Source of the DNA: Scilla litardierei
Lineage: Eukaryota > Streptophyta > Magnoliopsida > Asparagales > Asparagaceae
Direction: 5' to 3'
NCBI GenBank assembly: GCA_030789695.1
Contig: CM061142.1
Coordinates: 159,374,714-159,438,713 of the forward strand
Length of the DNA: 64,000 nt
Shown here: positions 9,201 to 21,593 of the stretch, in pieces
Layout of the letters: the number at the start of each line of letters is the position of its first letter
Position numbering within the stretch: the first letter of the stretch is position 1
Notes under the pieces: model-generated
What the model was told of the DNA's origin: nothing
Seen by the model: the letters and a program-made list of their open reading frames with translations, nothing else
The model's database searches: none
Translations under genes and position numbers: made by a program

Positions 9201-12128
9201 ACACTTGTGCGTTTTAACCCCTGCGCACGACGGGGTTAATTTTGCCCGTCTTGCGCTCGGATGGAAATTGCTCCACACTAGGCGTTTTAACCCACGCGCA
9301 CGACGGGGATAAGTTTGTCCGTCGTGCGCGCGGATGGAAATTGCTTTACACATTGCGTTTTCCCCCTCACGCACGACGGGGGTAATTTGGCCCGTCGTGC
9401 GCACGGCTGTAAATCGTTCCACACTTGTGCGTTTGCCCACACACGACGCGCACGACGGGGGTTATTTTGCCCGTCGTGCGCGCGGATGGAAATTGCTCGA
9501 CACTTGTGTGTTTTAAAACCCCCGCGGACACCGCGCACGACGGGGTTATTTTTCCTGTCGTGCGCGCGGATGGAAATTGCTGCACACTTGTGCGTTTTTA
9601 ACCCCCACGGACGACGGGGTTAATTTTGTCCGCCGTGCGCTCGGATGGAAATTGCTCCACACTAGGCGTTTTAACCCACGCGCACGACGGGGTAAGTTTG
9701 CCAATCGTGCGCGCGGCTGGAAATTGCTTTACAGATTGCGTTTTCCCCCCTCGCGCTCGACGGGGGTAATTTGGCCCGTCGTGCGCACGGCTGTAAATTG
9801 CTCCTCACTTGTGCGTTTGCCTGCACAGGACGCGCACGACGGGGGTAATTTTGCCCGTCGTGCGCGCGGATGTGAATTTCTTCACACTAGGCGTATTAAC
9901 CCACGCGCACGACGGGGGTAAGTTTGCCCGTCGTGCGCTCGGATGGAAATTGCTTTACAGATTGCGTTTTCCCCCCTCGCGCACGACGGGGGTAATTTGG
10001 CCTGTCGTGCGCACGGCTGTAAATTAATATCCACTTGTGCGTTTGCCGGCACACGACGCGCACGACGGGGGTGATTTTGCACGTCGTGCGCGCGGATGGA
10101 AATTGCCCGACACGTGTGCGGTTTAACCCCCGCGGACGACGCGCACGACGGGGGTAATTTTGCCCGTTGTGCGCGCGGATGGAAATTGCTCCACACTAGG
10201 CGTTTAAACCCACGCGCACGACGGTGTAAGTTTGCCTGTCGTGCGCGCGGATGGAAATTGCTTTACAGATTGCGTTTTCCCCCTCGCGCACGACGGGGTA
10301 ATTTGGCCCGTCGTGCGCACGGCTGTAAATTGCTCCTCACTTGTGCGTTTGCCCGCACAGGACGCGCACGACGGGGGTAATTTTGCCCGTCGTGCGCGGC
10401 GGATGTGAATTTCTTCACACTAGGCGTATTAACCCATGCGCACGACGGGGGTAAGTTTGCCCGTCGTGCGCGCGGATGGAAATTGCTTTACATATTGCGT
10501 TTTCCTCCTCGCGCACGACTGGGGTAATTTGGCCCGTCGTGCGCACGGCTGTAAATTAATATCCACTTGTGCGTTTGCCGGCACACGACGCGCACGACGG
10601 GGGTAATTTTGCCCGTTGTGCGCGCGGATGGAAATTGCTCGAAACCTATGCGTTTTAACCCCCGCGGACGACGCGTTTTAACCCCCCGCGGACGACGCGC
10701 ACGACGGGGGTTATTTTGCCCGTCGTGCGCGCGGATGGAAATTGCTGCACACAGTAGGCGTTTTAACCCCCGCGGACGACGGGGTTAATTTTGCCCGTCG
10801 TGCGCTCGGATGGAAATGGCTCCACACTTGTCGTTTTAACCCACGCGCACGACGGGGTTAATTTTGTCCGTCGTGCGCTCGGATGGAAATTGCTCCACAC
10901 TAGGCGTTTTAACCCCACGCGCACGACGGGGTAAGTTTGCCCGTCGTGCGCGCAGGATGGAAATTGCTTTACAGATTGCGTTTTCCCCCCTCGCGCACGA
11001 CGGGGGTAGTTTGGCCCGTTGTGTGCACGGCTGTAAATTGCTCCACACTTGTACGTTTGCCCGCACACGACGCGCACGATGGGGGTAATTTTGCCCGTCG
11101 TTGCGCGCGGATGGAAATTGCTAGATACTTGTGCGTTTTAATAACCCCCCGCGGGACGACGCGCACGACGGGGGGTTATTTTGCCCGTCGTGCGCGCGCG
11201 GATGGAAATTGCTGCACACTTGTGCGTTTTAACCCCCGCGGACGACGGGGGTTAATTTTGTCCGTCGTGCGCTCGGATGGAAATTGCTCCACACTAGGCG
11301 TTTTAACCCACGCGCACGACGGGGGGTAAGTTTGCCCGTCGCGCGCGCAGCGGATGGAAATTGCTTTACAGATTGCGTTTTTTCCCTTCGCGCACGACGG
11401 GGGTAATTTGGCCCGTTGTGCGCACGGCTGTAAATTATTCCACACTTGTGCGTTTGCCCTAACAAGACGCGCACGACGGGGGTAAGTTTGCCCGTCGTGG
11501 CGCGCGGATGGAAATTGCTTTACAGATTGCGTTTTCCCCCTCGCGCACGACGGGGGTAATTTAGCCCGTTGTGCGCACGGCTGTAAATTATTCCACACTT
11601 GTGCGTTTGCCCTCACAAGACGCGCACGACGGTGGTAATTTTGCCCGTCGTGCGCAGCGGGATGGAAATTGCTCGACACCTATGCGTTTTTAACCCCCGC
11701 GGATGGAAATTTCTTTACACGTTGCGTTTTCCCCCCTCGCGCACGACGGGGGGTAATTTTGCCCGTCGTGCGCGCGGATGTGAATTTCTTCACACTAGGC
11801 GTTTTAACCCCCCGCGAACGACGGGGTTTATTTTGCACGTCGTGCGCAACGGATGGATATTTCTTTACACGTTGTGTTTTCCCCCCTCGCGCACGACGGG
11901 GGTAAGTTTGCCCGTCGTGCGCTGCGGGATGTGAATTTCTTCACACTAGGCGTTTTAACCCTCGAGCGAACGACAGGGGGTTTATTTTGCACGTCGTGCG
12001 CACGGGTGGAAATTTCTTTACACGTTGCGTTTTCCCCCTCGCGCACGACCGGGGGTAATTTTTGCTCGTCGTTCGCACGGTTGGTAACTTCTCAACACTT
12101 GTGCGTTTTAATCCCACGCCGCGCACGA
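6230..12128. repeat. CpG-rich palindromic satellite, ~298-bp higher-order repeat
   Basis: The array has roughly 75-80 monomers of 73-79 bp. Each has a linker starting GG(A/C)TG(G/T)AAATTGCT, then the palindrome GCGCACGACGGG ... CCCGTCGTGCGC around a GGTAATTTTG-like centre. Four monomer types alternate, recognised by their linkers: CGACACTTGTGCG, CCACACTAGGCG, TTACAGATTGCG and a longer one with GCACACGACGCG. Measured monomers of 73, 73, 79 and 74 bp make one 299-bp unit. Successive TAGGCG monomers are usually 298-300 bp apart and sometimes ~370, one monomer more. The left edge is degenerate. Right of ~10.9 kb single-base indels become common and the order breaks up. The Arg-rich ORFs across it arise from the repeat and are not genes. 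Confidence 0.93.
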
Positions 12129-12467
12129 CGCATAGGCTGTAGCGCGTTGTTCGCCGGGGAGTAATATACTCCGTTCTGGGTCGACGCGCACAACGGTGCC
12201 GTATAGTGTAAACTATTTCTTTGAAAAGGATATAAAGGGCGGGATGGTAATTGCACCAATAGTTCTAAAAAGTTGCTTTCATAGGGGCTATAAGGGCGGG
12301 ATGGTAATTGCCCCAAAAGTTCCGAGCGCGTAAGGGCCCGTTGGTAATTGCACCAAAAGTTCCTCATGTTCCGCTTTTAACAACAGCTGTGGGGATCGGA
12401 TCGGACGGTCAGGAGGGGGTCGAGCGCAGGAATCCCATCTGAGCACGAGCTCAGGCGCATTTTACCC
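12129..12467. repeat. Right flank of satellite with three short direct repeats
   Basis: The motif GG(G/C)(C/G)G(G/T)TGGTAATTGC followed by CCAAAAGTTC-like sequence occurs three times (about 12238, 12296, 12335). One GCGCACAAC core is at ~12186. No coding region is seen. Confidence 0.5.
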
Positions 12468-12477
12468 TATATATATA

Positions 12478-12556
<79 letters not shown>
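12468..12556. repeat. (TA)n microsatellite
   Basis: About 88 bp of nearly pure TA dinucleotide. It gives spurious Tyr-Ile ORFs on both strands. Confidence 0.97.
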
Positions 12557-12557
<1 letters not shown>

Positions 12558-13791
12558 TTATACATATCTTGTTTGTTTACTTGCTGATCTATCCTATAGG
12601 GTTGTCTATCCAGATGTATCTCGGTATGCCCAGGATAGATGTATTTCTGTGTGTATGCATGTATATATATGTCTGTACCAAAGCATGTGTGCATGTATAT
12701 ACATGTGCAATGTGGATGTAAATGTGATAGATATGGAATATAAGTGTATATATGTTTGATAAATGTAGGTGAATGAAACTGTTTGATATGTGTGTATTGG
12801 ACTGTGTGTAATTAGTTGCACATTTATAGGTATACGTGTGTGTGTGGAGTGTAGATGGATATTTATATTTACTTGACTATTGTGGCAGTATGTGCATGTG
12901 AAATGTCAATCTAGTTAGATATGGCATATAACGAGACGTATTATGGTTGTGCACTCTTGTGTGTATTATATGTGGTATGTGTATCTATCTGTGTGAGGCA
13001 GTAGGTGCACTGCTATGGATGTGAGGTTATATGTATATTTATTTATAGTTATGATTGTGATCTTACGTGACTTGATCATGCATGTGTTAGTACGTGCACG
13101 TGAATGTATGTATGGATGTGACTAAAAATTGTATATATATAGATATTTATGTGCCTATGAATGTGAGTGAGCTCATATGACTAAGTAGTGTATGTATATG
13201 GATCCGTTAAATATACGGTGTGACACCGTGATAGTAACCATGTTTGTCAAGTCATGGTGCGTAGATTAATGTGTATTGTTGTGTGTATGTGAATGGATAT
13301 GACGCATATGTTAATATATATAAACCGGTAGGATGTAAGTCATGTATACTTGAATGTATTATGGTGTATATGAAAGCGTACCATGTGTGAGTGCCTTATG
13401 GATTATGATATAGACATGATGTGATGTCGTATGCACATAGAGATGAGTAGTGATTAAAATGCGTATAATAATACGTATTGAGACTTATTTGTGGTTTGTA
13501 TGAATATGTGTGCTAGATGTTTATGTGAAAGACATGTGCGTATGAATATGTAGTAATGCTTATAATGATATGGATGTGTTACTAGATGAATAATAGGATG
13601 TATCTGTGATATGTGTATGCGATGCGGATGTGTATGGAGGACAGTGAAGCATATAGTGTATATGGGTGTAGTGTAGATATGTATTCTTGTTTATACTTCA
13701 TGGGTAGTAAGACCATCATATCTAGCTGACCATTGGCAGGGTTCACACCCTAGAAAGTTCGAGGACGGACTTTATTCTAAGGTGGGTAGGA
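12557..13791 (+). other. Noncoding 3' internal remnant of a gypsy element
   Basis: This is low-complexity TG/TATG-rich sequence with no open frame. Its right end (GAGGACGGACTTTATTCTAAGGTGGGTAGGA spread over 13761-13791) matches in layout the polypurine-tract region before the 3' LTR of the second gypsy element at 29300-29335. I therefore read it as the noncoding tail between pol and 3' LTR. Where the element's remnant begins is not clear. Confidence 0.5.
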
Positions 13792-16700
13792 TGTCATGCC
13801 TTATTTAGCATTATACGTGTATTCTAATGAACACACGTGGTATTTCTACCTACGGTACATACGTAGGCATGAAATAAACGTGGAACTCGAAGTATATAAT
13901 TTAGTGCAAGGGGGATTGGACCGTAATGCATGGCTAAGAAACGAGAAAGCGAGAATGAGTGCTGGAGACGTGCAAATGACGTCGTGGGTGTAAAACAACA
14001 GGAATGTACTAGACGTGTGTGTGTGATGCATGTATGCATGCATGGATGTGCGTGGATGTGCGTAAGGAGAGCCATGCTAGTTTGAAAGGGGTTAGGAGAC
14101 AATGGCAACCCCGTTAATTTTTAGAAAGATGAGGGGCAAAACTGTCATTTGGACTAAATTTGTTGTGCGTACCTACTTAAGTGGTCGGTGCATAAAGTAA
14201 TGGAAAACTTGTAAATACCTAAAAGTTGAGGGGTATTTTTGGAGGGGTATTTAGGTCATTTAAGATGTGGCATGCTTATCCTAAGGAGGTTCTAGAGTTA
14301 GATATTTCTAAGGAATTTTCTTCCATCTTCTTTATCTTTCTTTTCTATTCTTTCTTTCATTCCTTTTCCTCTCTTCCTATCCCCTTTAGGCCGGCCACCC
14401 TCCTCCATTTCCTCCTTATTCTTCAACTCACTCCCAAAAATCAAGTAGCACAAGTTGTTGCAAGTGGGAAGAAGTTGGAGAAGAAAGAAGAGAAGGAAAA
14501 GAGGAAACCCCAAAGTTTTGAGGCAGGAAACTACTTGGATTTGGAATTCCAATAATTTATTCTTGCTCTCATGTTTTTATAGCATGATTCACTTAATAGG
14601 TAATAGGGATAGTCAAAAATCTATGTATCATGTTCAATTTCACAATTCTCCCCTAGTAATTCTTAGCAAAACCATCTCCTTTAAAATTCTGAATTTTTGA
14701 TGTCTTTTATTGCCTTGATTATAGTTATTGTAGCTCTAATTAGGGTTCGAAAAAAATATATCCATGTAGATCTTGAAGTTATACCCCAAAATAATATAAA
14801 TTTTGATATATGTTCAATTCATAATTTGGGAGTAAAAATTACATCTTTACAACATGTCTGTTTGATCTTCAGTCTTGACACAGTTCAGAAAAAATGATCT
14901 TAATACATGCACACACAAGGGAATTTGATGTTCTTGGTCTCGTTGAAAACGTAACAATTTATCTATAATTTCATCGGGTTCTTATATTTCGAAATTCTAG
15001 CTAAAACATGCTCAAAATCAGCAATCTTTACAGGCTCTGAAATCTGTCTGAAAAACTGACCTGACACACTTCACCAAATAATTCACCATAAATCACCAAC
15101 TTAATATTTGTGCATGAAATTATATATGTGAATCCAGGACTAAATTATCTATAAATTTCATTTGATAGGTTTTGTTAAATTCTGAATAGAATTGGATGAT
15201 ATCAGCCAATTGTTGGGACTGTTTGCAATTTTCCTGCAAGCTGAAGCATTGAGTTGTGATATAAATTGTGTATTATAGCTAAACTTCCCTCTATGGTTCA
15301 TAATTATTGTTGTTACTTGGAAAATAGCTTAGTTGTGCAAATGGTTATCGAATTTACTGATGTGACAATAGTCATGTGTGTGCCGCCTGCCAAGTGTTTG
15401 TGAAAATGCCTCCAGGTGGAGAAACCTGCAAAATAAGTTTGTAAATACATGAATCATGAAAGCATGTTATAAATTGGAGATGATTGAGTCATGGAGAGCA
15501 TGGTTCCATAAGTTATGAATAATGAACTGTGAAGGCTATGATGGAGGGCATGACACTTCGGTGCATGACCCATGTTGGAATGAATGTGGAGATGTGATAC
15601 CATGCAACATGACTCCGTCATTACTAAAATGATAAAATGAAACTCTTGAATGTCTCAGTCCTCTCTAATGAGGGTGAGTTAGCAAAACCCGGGTTTTAGG
15701 TGGAATTTGAGTAAATTGTGGATATGAGGCCTAGACTGAGAAGTTGGGAAAATGATTATGTGATATGTGACATTTATACCCACTCGCCTTTACCGGGAGT
15801 GGAGGGGACATACGGAGGTTGTGTTATTGTAGGAAAGCCTCACTCCTACCAGGGACGGGGGAGCTGAGAGGCCCAGTGTCGTACAGTGCCCGTGTCCACT
15901 ACGTTGTGTGCTATATTCACCCTAAATTTGGGGTGAAGTCCAGGTCCTGGTATCATACAGTTTACCCAAGTTCCAATTAATTCAATTATGAAATAATAAA
16001 ATAAGAATTTACGTGTTACTTCTACCGCTGGCAGCACTTCCCCTTCCCTTTGCCTGTTCCTTTGTGACTCTGTGTCATGCCTCAGGCACTTGCACTTATC
16101 TTATTAGATATTGGTTGCTTGAACACTTGTGTTATTATTATTATTATTATTATTCGTGCTAATCCTTTTCTTGCAGTAACTCGACATTGGACCTCAGGTA
16201 TGATTCCCTTGTTTTTGCTATTTAATTTTCATTACATCACTTAGTTACATGCTCTATTTCTCTTGGCTTGCCTTGTGGATTGATAACCTTAGAACGGTGT
16301 TCCAAATCCAAGTTGGTTCCTACTGGGGCACGCATTGATGTGCTCCTCCCTATTTTTCAAGTAGCAGGGGCAGCATGGTTATTGGTGACTTGGATTTGGG
16401 TTTCAGGTGTAGCACTTGGTGTGAGCTGTAGGTTGTGGTATGACATGGTTGTCATGGGAGGTGGGGAGTGACGGTGTATATGTAGTGGTGTACTTGGAGT
16501 ATGTATATTAATGGAAGTTGTTACATATATATGATATGTTGTTGTTGATCTATGTTATTTTTGAGGTTGTTTTGATGTTACTGTGAAGCTTCACTTGTAC
16601 TATCCCAGCATGTGCGTAGTGGCCTGCTTGTTGAGTTTCTTCTTTCTCTCTCTCCTTTCCTCTCTCCCCACCCTCACTCTTCAGGGTACTTGGAAAAAAA

Positions 16701-17541
16701 TTTAAAGGCAGGGTATCCTGGGAAACGGGGCGTGACAAGCCCTTGGGTTTGGGGTAGGGTTGAGCGGTCGCACGGGGAGAGGGTCTGGCCGCTCTCAAAC
16801 CATAATGCGTGAACCCTTTGTGACACGCACGGTGCTTTTTGTCTTGTCTTGTCCTGTCTAGTCTAATCTTGTAGACCGTAGCACACGCTATGGCTATTGT
16901 CTGTCACGTTTACTTTCCTGCTCAGTTTTTACTTCCTTTGTTTAGTAAATTGTCATGTCATCGCAACTGCATGTAATTCAACCAGAAAAATGTTGTTTAG
17001 TAAATTATTTCACACTTGCAGTAGAGTCTAAACTTTTCTTGTAGACTTTACCTGACGTACAGCTCCTTTTTCTCTTGTGTGTTGTACGTCAGGTCTGAGT
17101 CAAAGTACGTGGACGAGCCGGAGCTACCTGAGGACTTAAAGCCGAAGGACATTGACCCGGAGTACCTTCCTGACGAGGACCAGACCTAGAGCTACTTCCC
17201 TGTTGCTGATCTTCAGAGGTTTTATCGCTTTCTAGTTCGGGTGCATAGCACCGTTTTACTTTTTGCCTAGGTTGGGTGCTTGCATCATTAGTTTACTTTC
17301 TAGAGGTGTAGCCATGCTGGGCATTACTGTCCTTTTTAGACTCTTGTACTTCTGGATATCTTGATGGAATAAATTGAATGCATCTTTCAGTACTTTCTGT
17401 TGTTACGAATTTTATGTATGCAAGAACTTGTTTCTGTAAATGGTATCCTTACAGACGCTTATTGGGCCCGAGTCACAGCTCCGGCCCATGCGGACCTTTG
17501 TTTCGTTTCGCTTCCGTCGTTTTGGGAAGCAGGGCGTGACA
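13792..17541 (+). mobile_element. Ty3/gypsy (Tekay-like) 3' LTR, 3.75 kb
   Basis: The LTR starts TGTCATGCC after the purine-rich AAGGTGGGTAGGA and ends GGGAAGCAGGGCGTGACA, i.e. TG...CA with short inverted ends. The other gypsy element in the window has the same plan (TGTAACGACC ... GGGGCGTTACA). The two LTRs share islands: GGGTTGAGCGG at 16757 and 23741, an acceptor-like TTCTTG(C/T)AG, then a stem-loop and an acidic short frame. The right edge cuts into a minus-strand copia gag at 17542, so this element inserted into that one or was joined to it. The 5' part of the element is missing. A CT-rich stretch is at 14315-14435. Confidence 0.8.
17050..17189 (+). other. LTR stem-loop plus acidic short reading frame
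   Basis: ACCTGACGTACA (17050-17061) and TGTACGTCAGGT (17083-17094) form a perfect 12-bp stem. An open frame of 31 codons then runs from 17094 to a TAG at 17187-17189 and is rich in Asp, Glu and Pro (it includes YVDEPELPEDLK). No ATG opens it: the position matching the ATG of the other LTR (24160) is ACG, and the frame is shifted by one base. See the equivalent at 24133-24264. Confidence 0.55.
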
Positions 17542-18616
17542 CCACTTCTTCATCACTTGATGTGTCCTCATCGGAGTCATCAAATATGCCAACAAGTCCC
17601 TTCTTTTGGTTCTTGAATTTGGACTTGCTTTTCCAATGCTTCTTCCCTTTCCCTTTGTAAGTCTCTTTGTCGGGCTTGGAAGGGCATTCGGTAGAAAGAT
17701 GACCTTTTTTTCTGCAATTGAAACAAATAGAATTGTTAGACTTGGAGGTAAACTTTGACAAAGATTTACCATGCTTGCCCTTGAGGAATGCCTTGAATTG
17801 CTTGAATTGCTTGGCAAGGTCGATGTAATCATCATCGCTAACATCATCTTCTCCATCATCTTCACTCGGAGCTTCCCGATGGAATTTCTTTCTCCATTCG
17901 ATTGGCTCCTTCTCGGCATAGAATGCAACCCCCTTTTGCTTCTCGGGCTTCGTTGGTTGAATCTCTTTCTTATGTTGAAGCTTTACTTCATACGCCATAA
18001 GATTTCCAATGCACTTCTCAACGGTGTATTTGGACATGTCGTTAGACTCCAAAATACCTTTGGCCTTTGACTCCCATTGAGATGTGAGCGAGTCAAGGAT
18101 ATTCTCCACTCGATCCTCTTGGAAAATCACCTTCCCAAATCCTTCCAAAGCGTTCACAATTTCTGTGAACCTTGTGAACATTTTCGAGATATTTTCACCT
18201 TCCTGCATCTCAAACCACTCATATTTAGATCTAAATACGCACTGTTTAGATTTCTTTACCTTCGAATTCCCTTCATGAGAAATCTCCTATGTATGCCAAA
18301 TTTCGTTGGCCATTTTGCACATGGAGATGCGGTTGAACTCATTTGAAGTGAGGGCGCAATGGAATGCATTCATAGCTCTCGCATTGAATTTGATCGAGTC
18401 CTTCTTCGCTTTTGTCCTTGAAGCCGTGGATGTAGTAGGCTTCTCAAATGGCGACTCGGTGATGTCCCAAAGGTCTTGACCCTCCAAGTAGATCATCATC
18501 TTGATCTTCCAACTTGGGTAGTTGGTTCCGTTGAAGAGCAGAGGTCGAACGGTTGATTGACCTTCTTCATGAGACATGGATGAAGCGTTGTATGCCATCA
18601 TTGTTGTATGCTTCAA
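17542..18616 (-). pseudogene. Ty1/copia gag (SIRE-like), truncated
   Basis: Read on the minus strand, the protein begins near 18616 and contains RPLLFNGTNYPSWKIKM, typical of the N-terminal (DUF4219-like) segment of plant copia Gag. A UBN2-like Gag core follows (EGENISKMFTRFTEIVNALEG), then a zinc knuckle CFNCRKKGHLSTEC and an acidic SDEDTSSDEE tail. An in-frame TAG (complement 18287-18289) interrupts the N-terminal part. The C-terminal end is cut at 17542 by the gypsy LTR; protease, integrase, RT and RNase H are absent. The primer-binding site and LTR lie just upstream at 18621-18635, as expected for a 5' end. The SIRE/Maximus assignment is inference from Gag type and LTR style. Confidence 0.85.
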
Positions 18617-18620
18617 TCTC

Positions 18621-18632
18621 GCTCTGATACCA
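18621..18632 (-). other. tRNA-iMet primer-binding site
   Basis: The complement reads TGGTATCAGAGC, the usual plant copia PBS complementary to the 3' end of initiator tRNA-Met. It lies two bases from the LTR edge at 18635 and just upstream of the gag start. Confidence 0.92.
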
Positions 18633-18848
18633 ATTGTAAGGACCGTCTACCTTGCAATACTAACAACAAACACTCGAGAGGGGGGGTGAATAGAGTAATG
18701 ACAATAAATTGTGCAATTAAAATTAAACTTGCAAATGCCGAATAATAAGTGTAAGAGAAATTAATCAACACAATCAATCCAAATGCAAACACAAGAATTA
18801 ACCTGGTTTCTCAAACTTGGGTACGTCCAGCCAACCAATATCCACTAC

Positions 18849-19120
18849 AATTCTCACACAAAAAAGTGTATACAATCTCACACAGAGATACCTCACACAG
18901 AGGATTTGGATTCTCACACAGAGAAATCCTTACTCTCACACAGATAGACCTCACACAGAGGATTTAGGATTCCCACAAAGAGATATCCTTTCTTTCACAC
19001 AGAAAGACTTATGCTCTCACACAGAAAGACTCAAACTCTCACACAAAGAGATCTCAACCAACCCTCATACAGAAGGTTATACTCTCGCATAGAGAGTAAC
19101 TAGCTCTCACACAAAAAGCT
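18849..19120. repeat. CTCACACAGAGA-type short repeats in LTR 1
   Basis: There are about fifteen irregularly spaced copies of (C/T)TCACACAGAG(A/G), some as CACAAAGAG. A homologous but shorter set occurs in LTR 2 at 20012-20222. These are part of the LTR and not coding. Confidence 0.85.
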
Positions 19121-19388
19121 AGGGTTTCAATGAAATAATAAAGTAAAAAACAAATACTCTTACCTATGCCTTGAGATGAACTTACTCATTAATAAATGCA
19201 AGGCATAGAAGAGGATCTCCAAGTGATCAGATTTGCTAGAAATGCACTTGGATGATTTACCTTGAACTTGACTTCAATGCATGAAGGAGAGAATGAGCTC
19301 TAAGAGGGAAATGAGAGAGTTTGAGAGTTGCTTACTAAAACTCTAATAATTTGCAATAGTATCATGAAGTTCTAATGAACTCAACCTA

Positions 19389-19504
<116 letters not shown>

Positions 19505-19807
19505 CCCTATAGTAAAAAGCCAAGAAAACAGCGAAAAACAAAAAGCTGCAACGGCTAGATTCTGGGCAAAAACGTCACCGATAGTCAACTGAAGAACAAA
19601 TGACAGTCGACTGTCCAACGGCTAAATAATTCCCAACGGCTATAATCTGAGCCATGACAGTAGGCTGTAGAAGACTACACAGTCGACTGTAAAACAGACA
19701 GTCGACTGTATATCCTTCATCAGGCGACTACTGCAGGGGATGGAATAAAACAGAGAGTTGTAGCTTACTCCCAGTATGCATACAGGCGATTGATAGTCAG
19801 AGTACAG

Positions 19808-21593
19808 TGTAAGGGACCGTGCGGGGCTACACACACTAGAGGTGGGTGAATAGTGTAATGGCAAGCAAAGTGCTTAATTAAAAGTTGCTGAAATTAAAGC
19901 ACAATAAGCAGCGGAAAATAAACAGAGTGCTCAACAACAACAATCGCAAACACAAGGATTTTACCCGGGTTCCCCAAAACTTGGGTACGTCCAGCCACAC
20001 CAATATTCACTATATTCTCACACAGAGAAGTGAATACAATCTCACACAGAGACACCTCACACAAAGGATTTTATCTTACACAAGGACCTAACCAACCCTA
20101 CACAGGGGTCAAACTCCCACACAGAGAATTACTAACTCCCACACAGAGAATTAGGGTTAGCCCTACACTAGGACACCAAACTCCCACAAAGAGAGTATCT
20201 AATTCCCACAAAGAGAATTAGGGGTATCACAAAGGTGAAACGAAATAACACTTGCCTATGCCTTGATATGATCTTACCAATGCGATGAAGAAGGCATGCA
20301 AGTGAAACTCAAGTGCTTGAGATAAGGCTTTGATTGCACTTGATGATCTTTCTCTCTTTTAGGAATGAATCCTAACACTTCTCACTTGAGTGTATGAAAT
20401 GAAGAGAAGAAAGATGTTCTCCAATAAAGGAATGAGAATTAGATCCCTTGGAGAATTTTTCTATGAGCTAGCTTCAATGCATAAAGAGAAATATGCTCAT
20501 GAGAGGGAAATGGGAGAGATTAGGAGTGGATATTGATTCTCTAAGATATTCAATAATAACCCAGAGTTCTAAATGAACTAAGCCAACTCCTATATATAGG
20601 AAGCCCAAAGGAACCCACAAAACTAGCCAAAACCCCAAAGGGAAGAAATCTGCAATGGCTAGATTTTGGCATTTTATGGCACAGACAGTCGACTGATGAA
20701 CAAATGACAGTCGACTGTTCAACGGCTAGAAAAATCCCAACGGCTATAATCTGAGCCAGGACAGTCGACTGTAGAAGACTACACAGTCGACTGTAAAACA
20801 GACAGTCGACTGTATATGCTTCATCAGGCGACTGCTGCAGGGATGGAAGAAAAACAGAGAGAGATGCATTTTTCGCACTTATGCCTTTCAGACGACTGAT
20901 GGACATTTCACAGGCGACTGTAAATATAAGATGACTGTAAAAACATCATCAGGCGACTGTCTTGCAAATTGGGATGAAGCCCAGAAAATGCAAGAAGCGC
21001 ACAGTCGACTGTCGACCAATTCACAGGCGACTGTAAGAATACATGAGACTATAAATTGAACATCAGTCGACTGATACGAAAAGCTCAAGAAGAGTCAATA
21101 GAAATGTTGACTTGAGCTATGCATCACAGTCGACTGTAGAAGGCTCGACATGCGACTGGAAATTACCCAGTCGATTGTAAAACCTTCAGCAGGCGACTGT
21201 AGGAGAGCCAGAGACTCCAATTGAGTCTTTGGACAAGATGAACCTATTGGGTGGATTCTATGATAATCCTAAGGCTCACTAAGATGGTTAAATGCAAATG
21301 CATGAGAGTATGACCATCTACCAAGGCATTACAATAATCCTAAACTCAAAAAGAGAAATGCAAGTAAATGAAATTACATGGATTACATATTGCATCTCCT
21401 AGAGTCTAAGTCTTCAAGCTCACGATACCTTGATGCTCCCCAATCTCCAAGCTTTGGCACTTCTTGATGAGATTCACTTCATCAAGCTCCAAGCTTTGGC
21501 AATGCCCCTCTAGATGTTCATCCATCATCATGCTCCAAGCTTTGGCTTCATGAGATGATCTTCATGACTTCATCCAAGCTTGAGCACTCCATC
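19808..21593 (-). mobile_element. Solo SIRE-like LTR 2, first part
   Basis: It starts TGTAAGGGACCGTG and follows the same order as LTR 1: AGAGGTGGGTGAATAG block, CACACAGAG repeats, CAGTCGACTG palindromes, then CCAAGCTTTGGC repeats. It is flanked by the 5-bp duplication TACAG (19803-19807 and 32259-32263). No internal domain accompanies it apart from the inserted gypsy element, so it is a solo LTR. It is interrupted at 21593 by the gypsy element and resumes at 32041. Confidence 0.88.
20690..21195. repeat. Dispersed CAGTCGACTG / CAGGCGACTG motifs
   Basis: The perfect palindrome CAGTCGACTG or one-base variants such as CAGGCGACTG recurs more than fifteen times over ~500 bp, spaced mostly 15-60 bp. 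The same set occurs in LTR 1 (19575-19800) and in its second part (32259-32540). It is an LTR-specific motif array. Confidence 0.9.

Noticed and set aside
6463..11934. Many long Arg/His/Cys-rich ORFs on both strands, up to 268 codons
   Set aside because: They follow the satellite monomers, run in overlapping frames on both strands, and contain only repeats of ARRARG-like text. They are by-products of the repeat.
6230..12128. Regular repeats with palindromes resembling a CRISPR array
   Set aside because: The spacers are themselves repeated and related, there are no cas genes, and the context is a plant genome. It is a satellite.
12467..12694. Tyr/Ile-rich ORF across (TA)n; likewise at 19343-19618
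   Set aside because: Dinucleotide repeats translate into such ORFs; no coding evidence.
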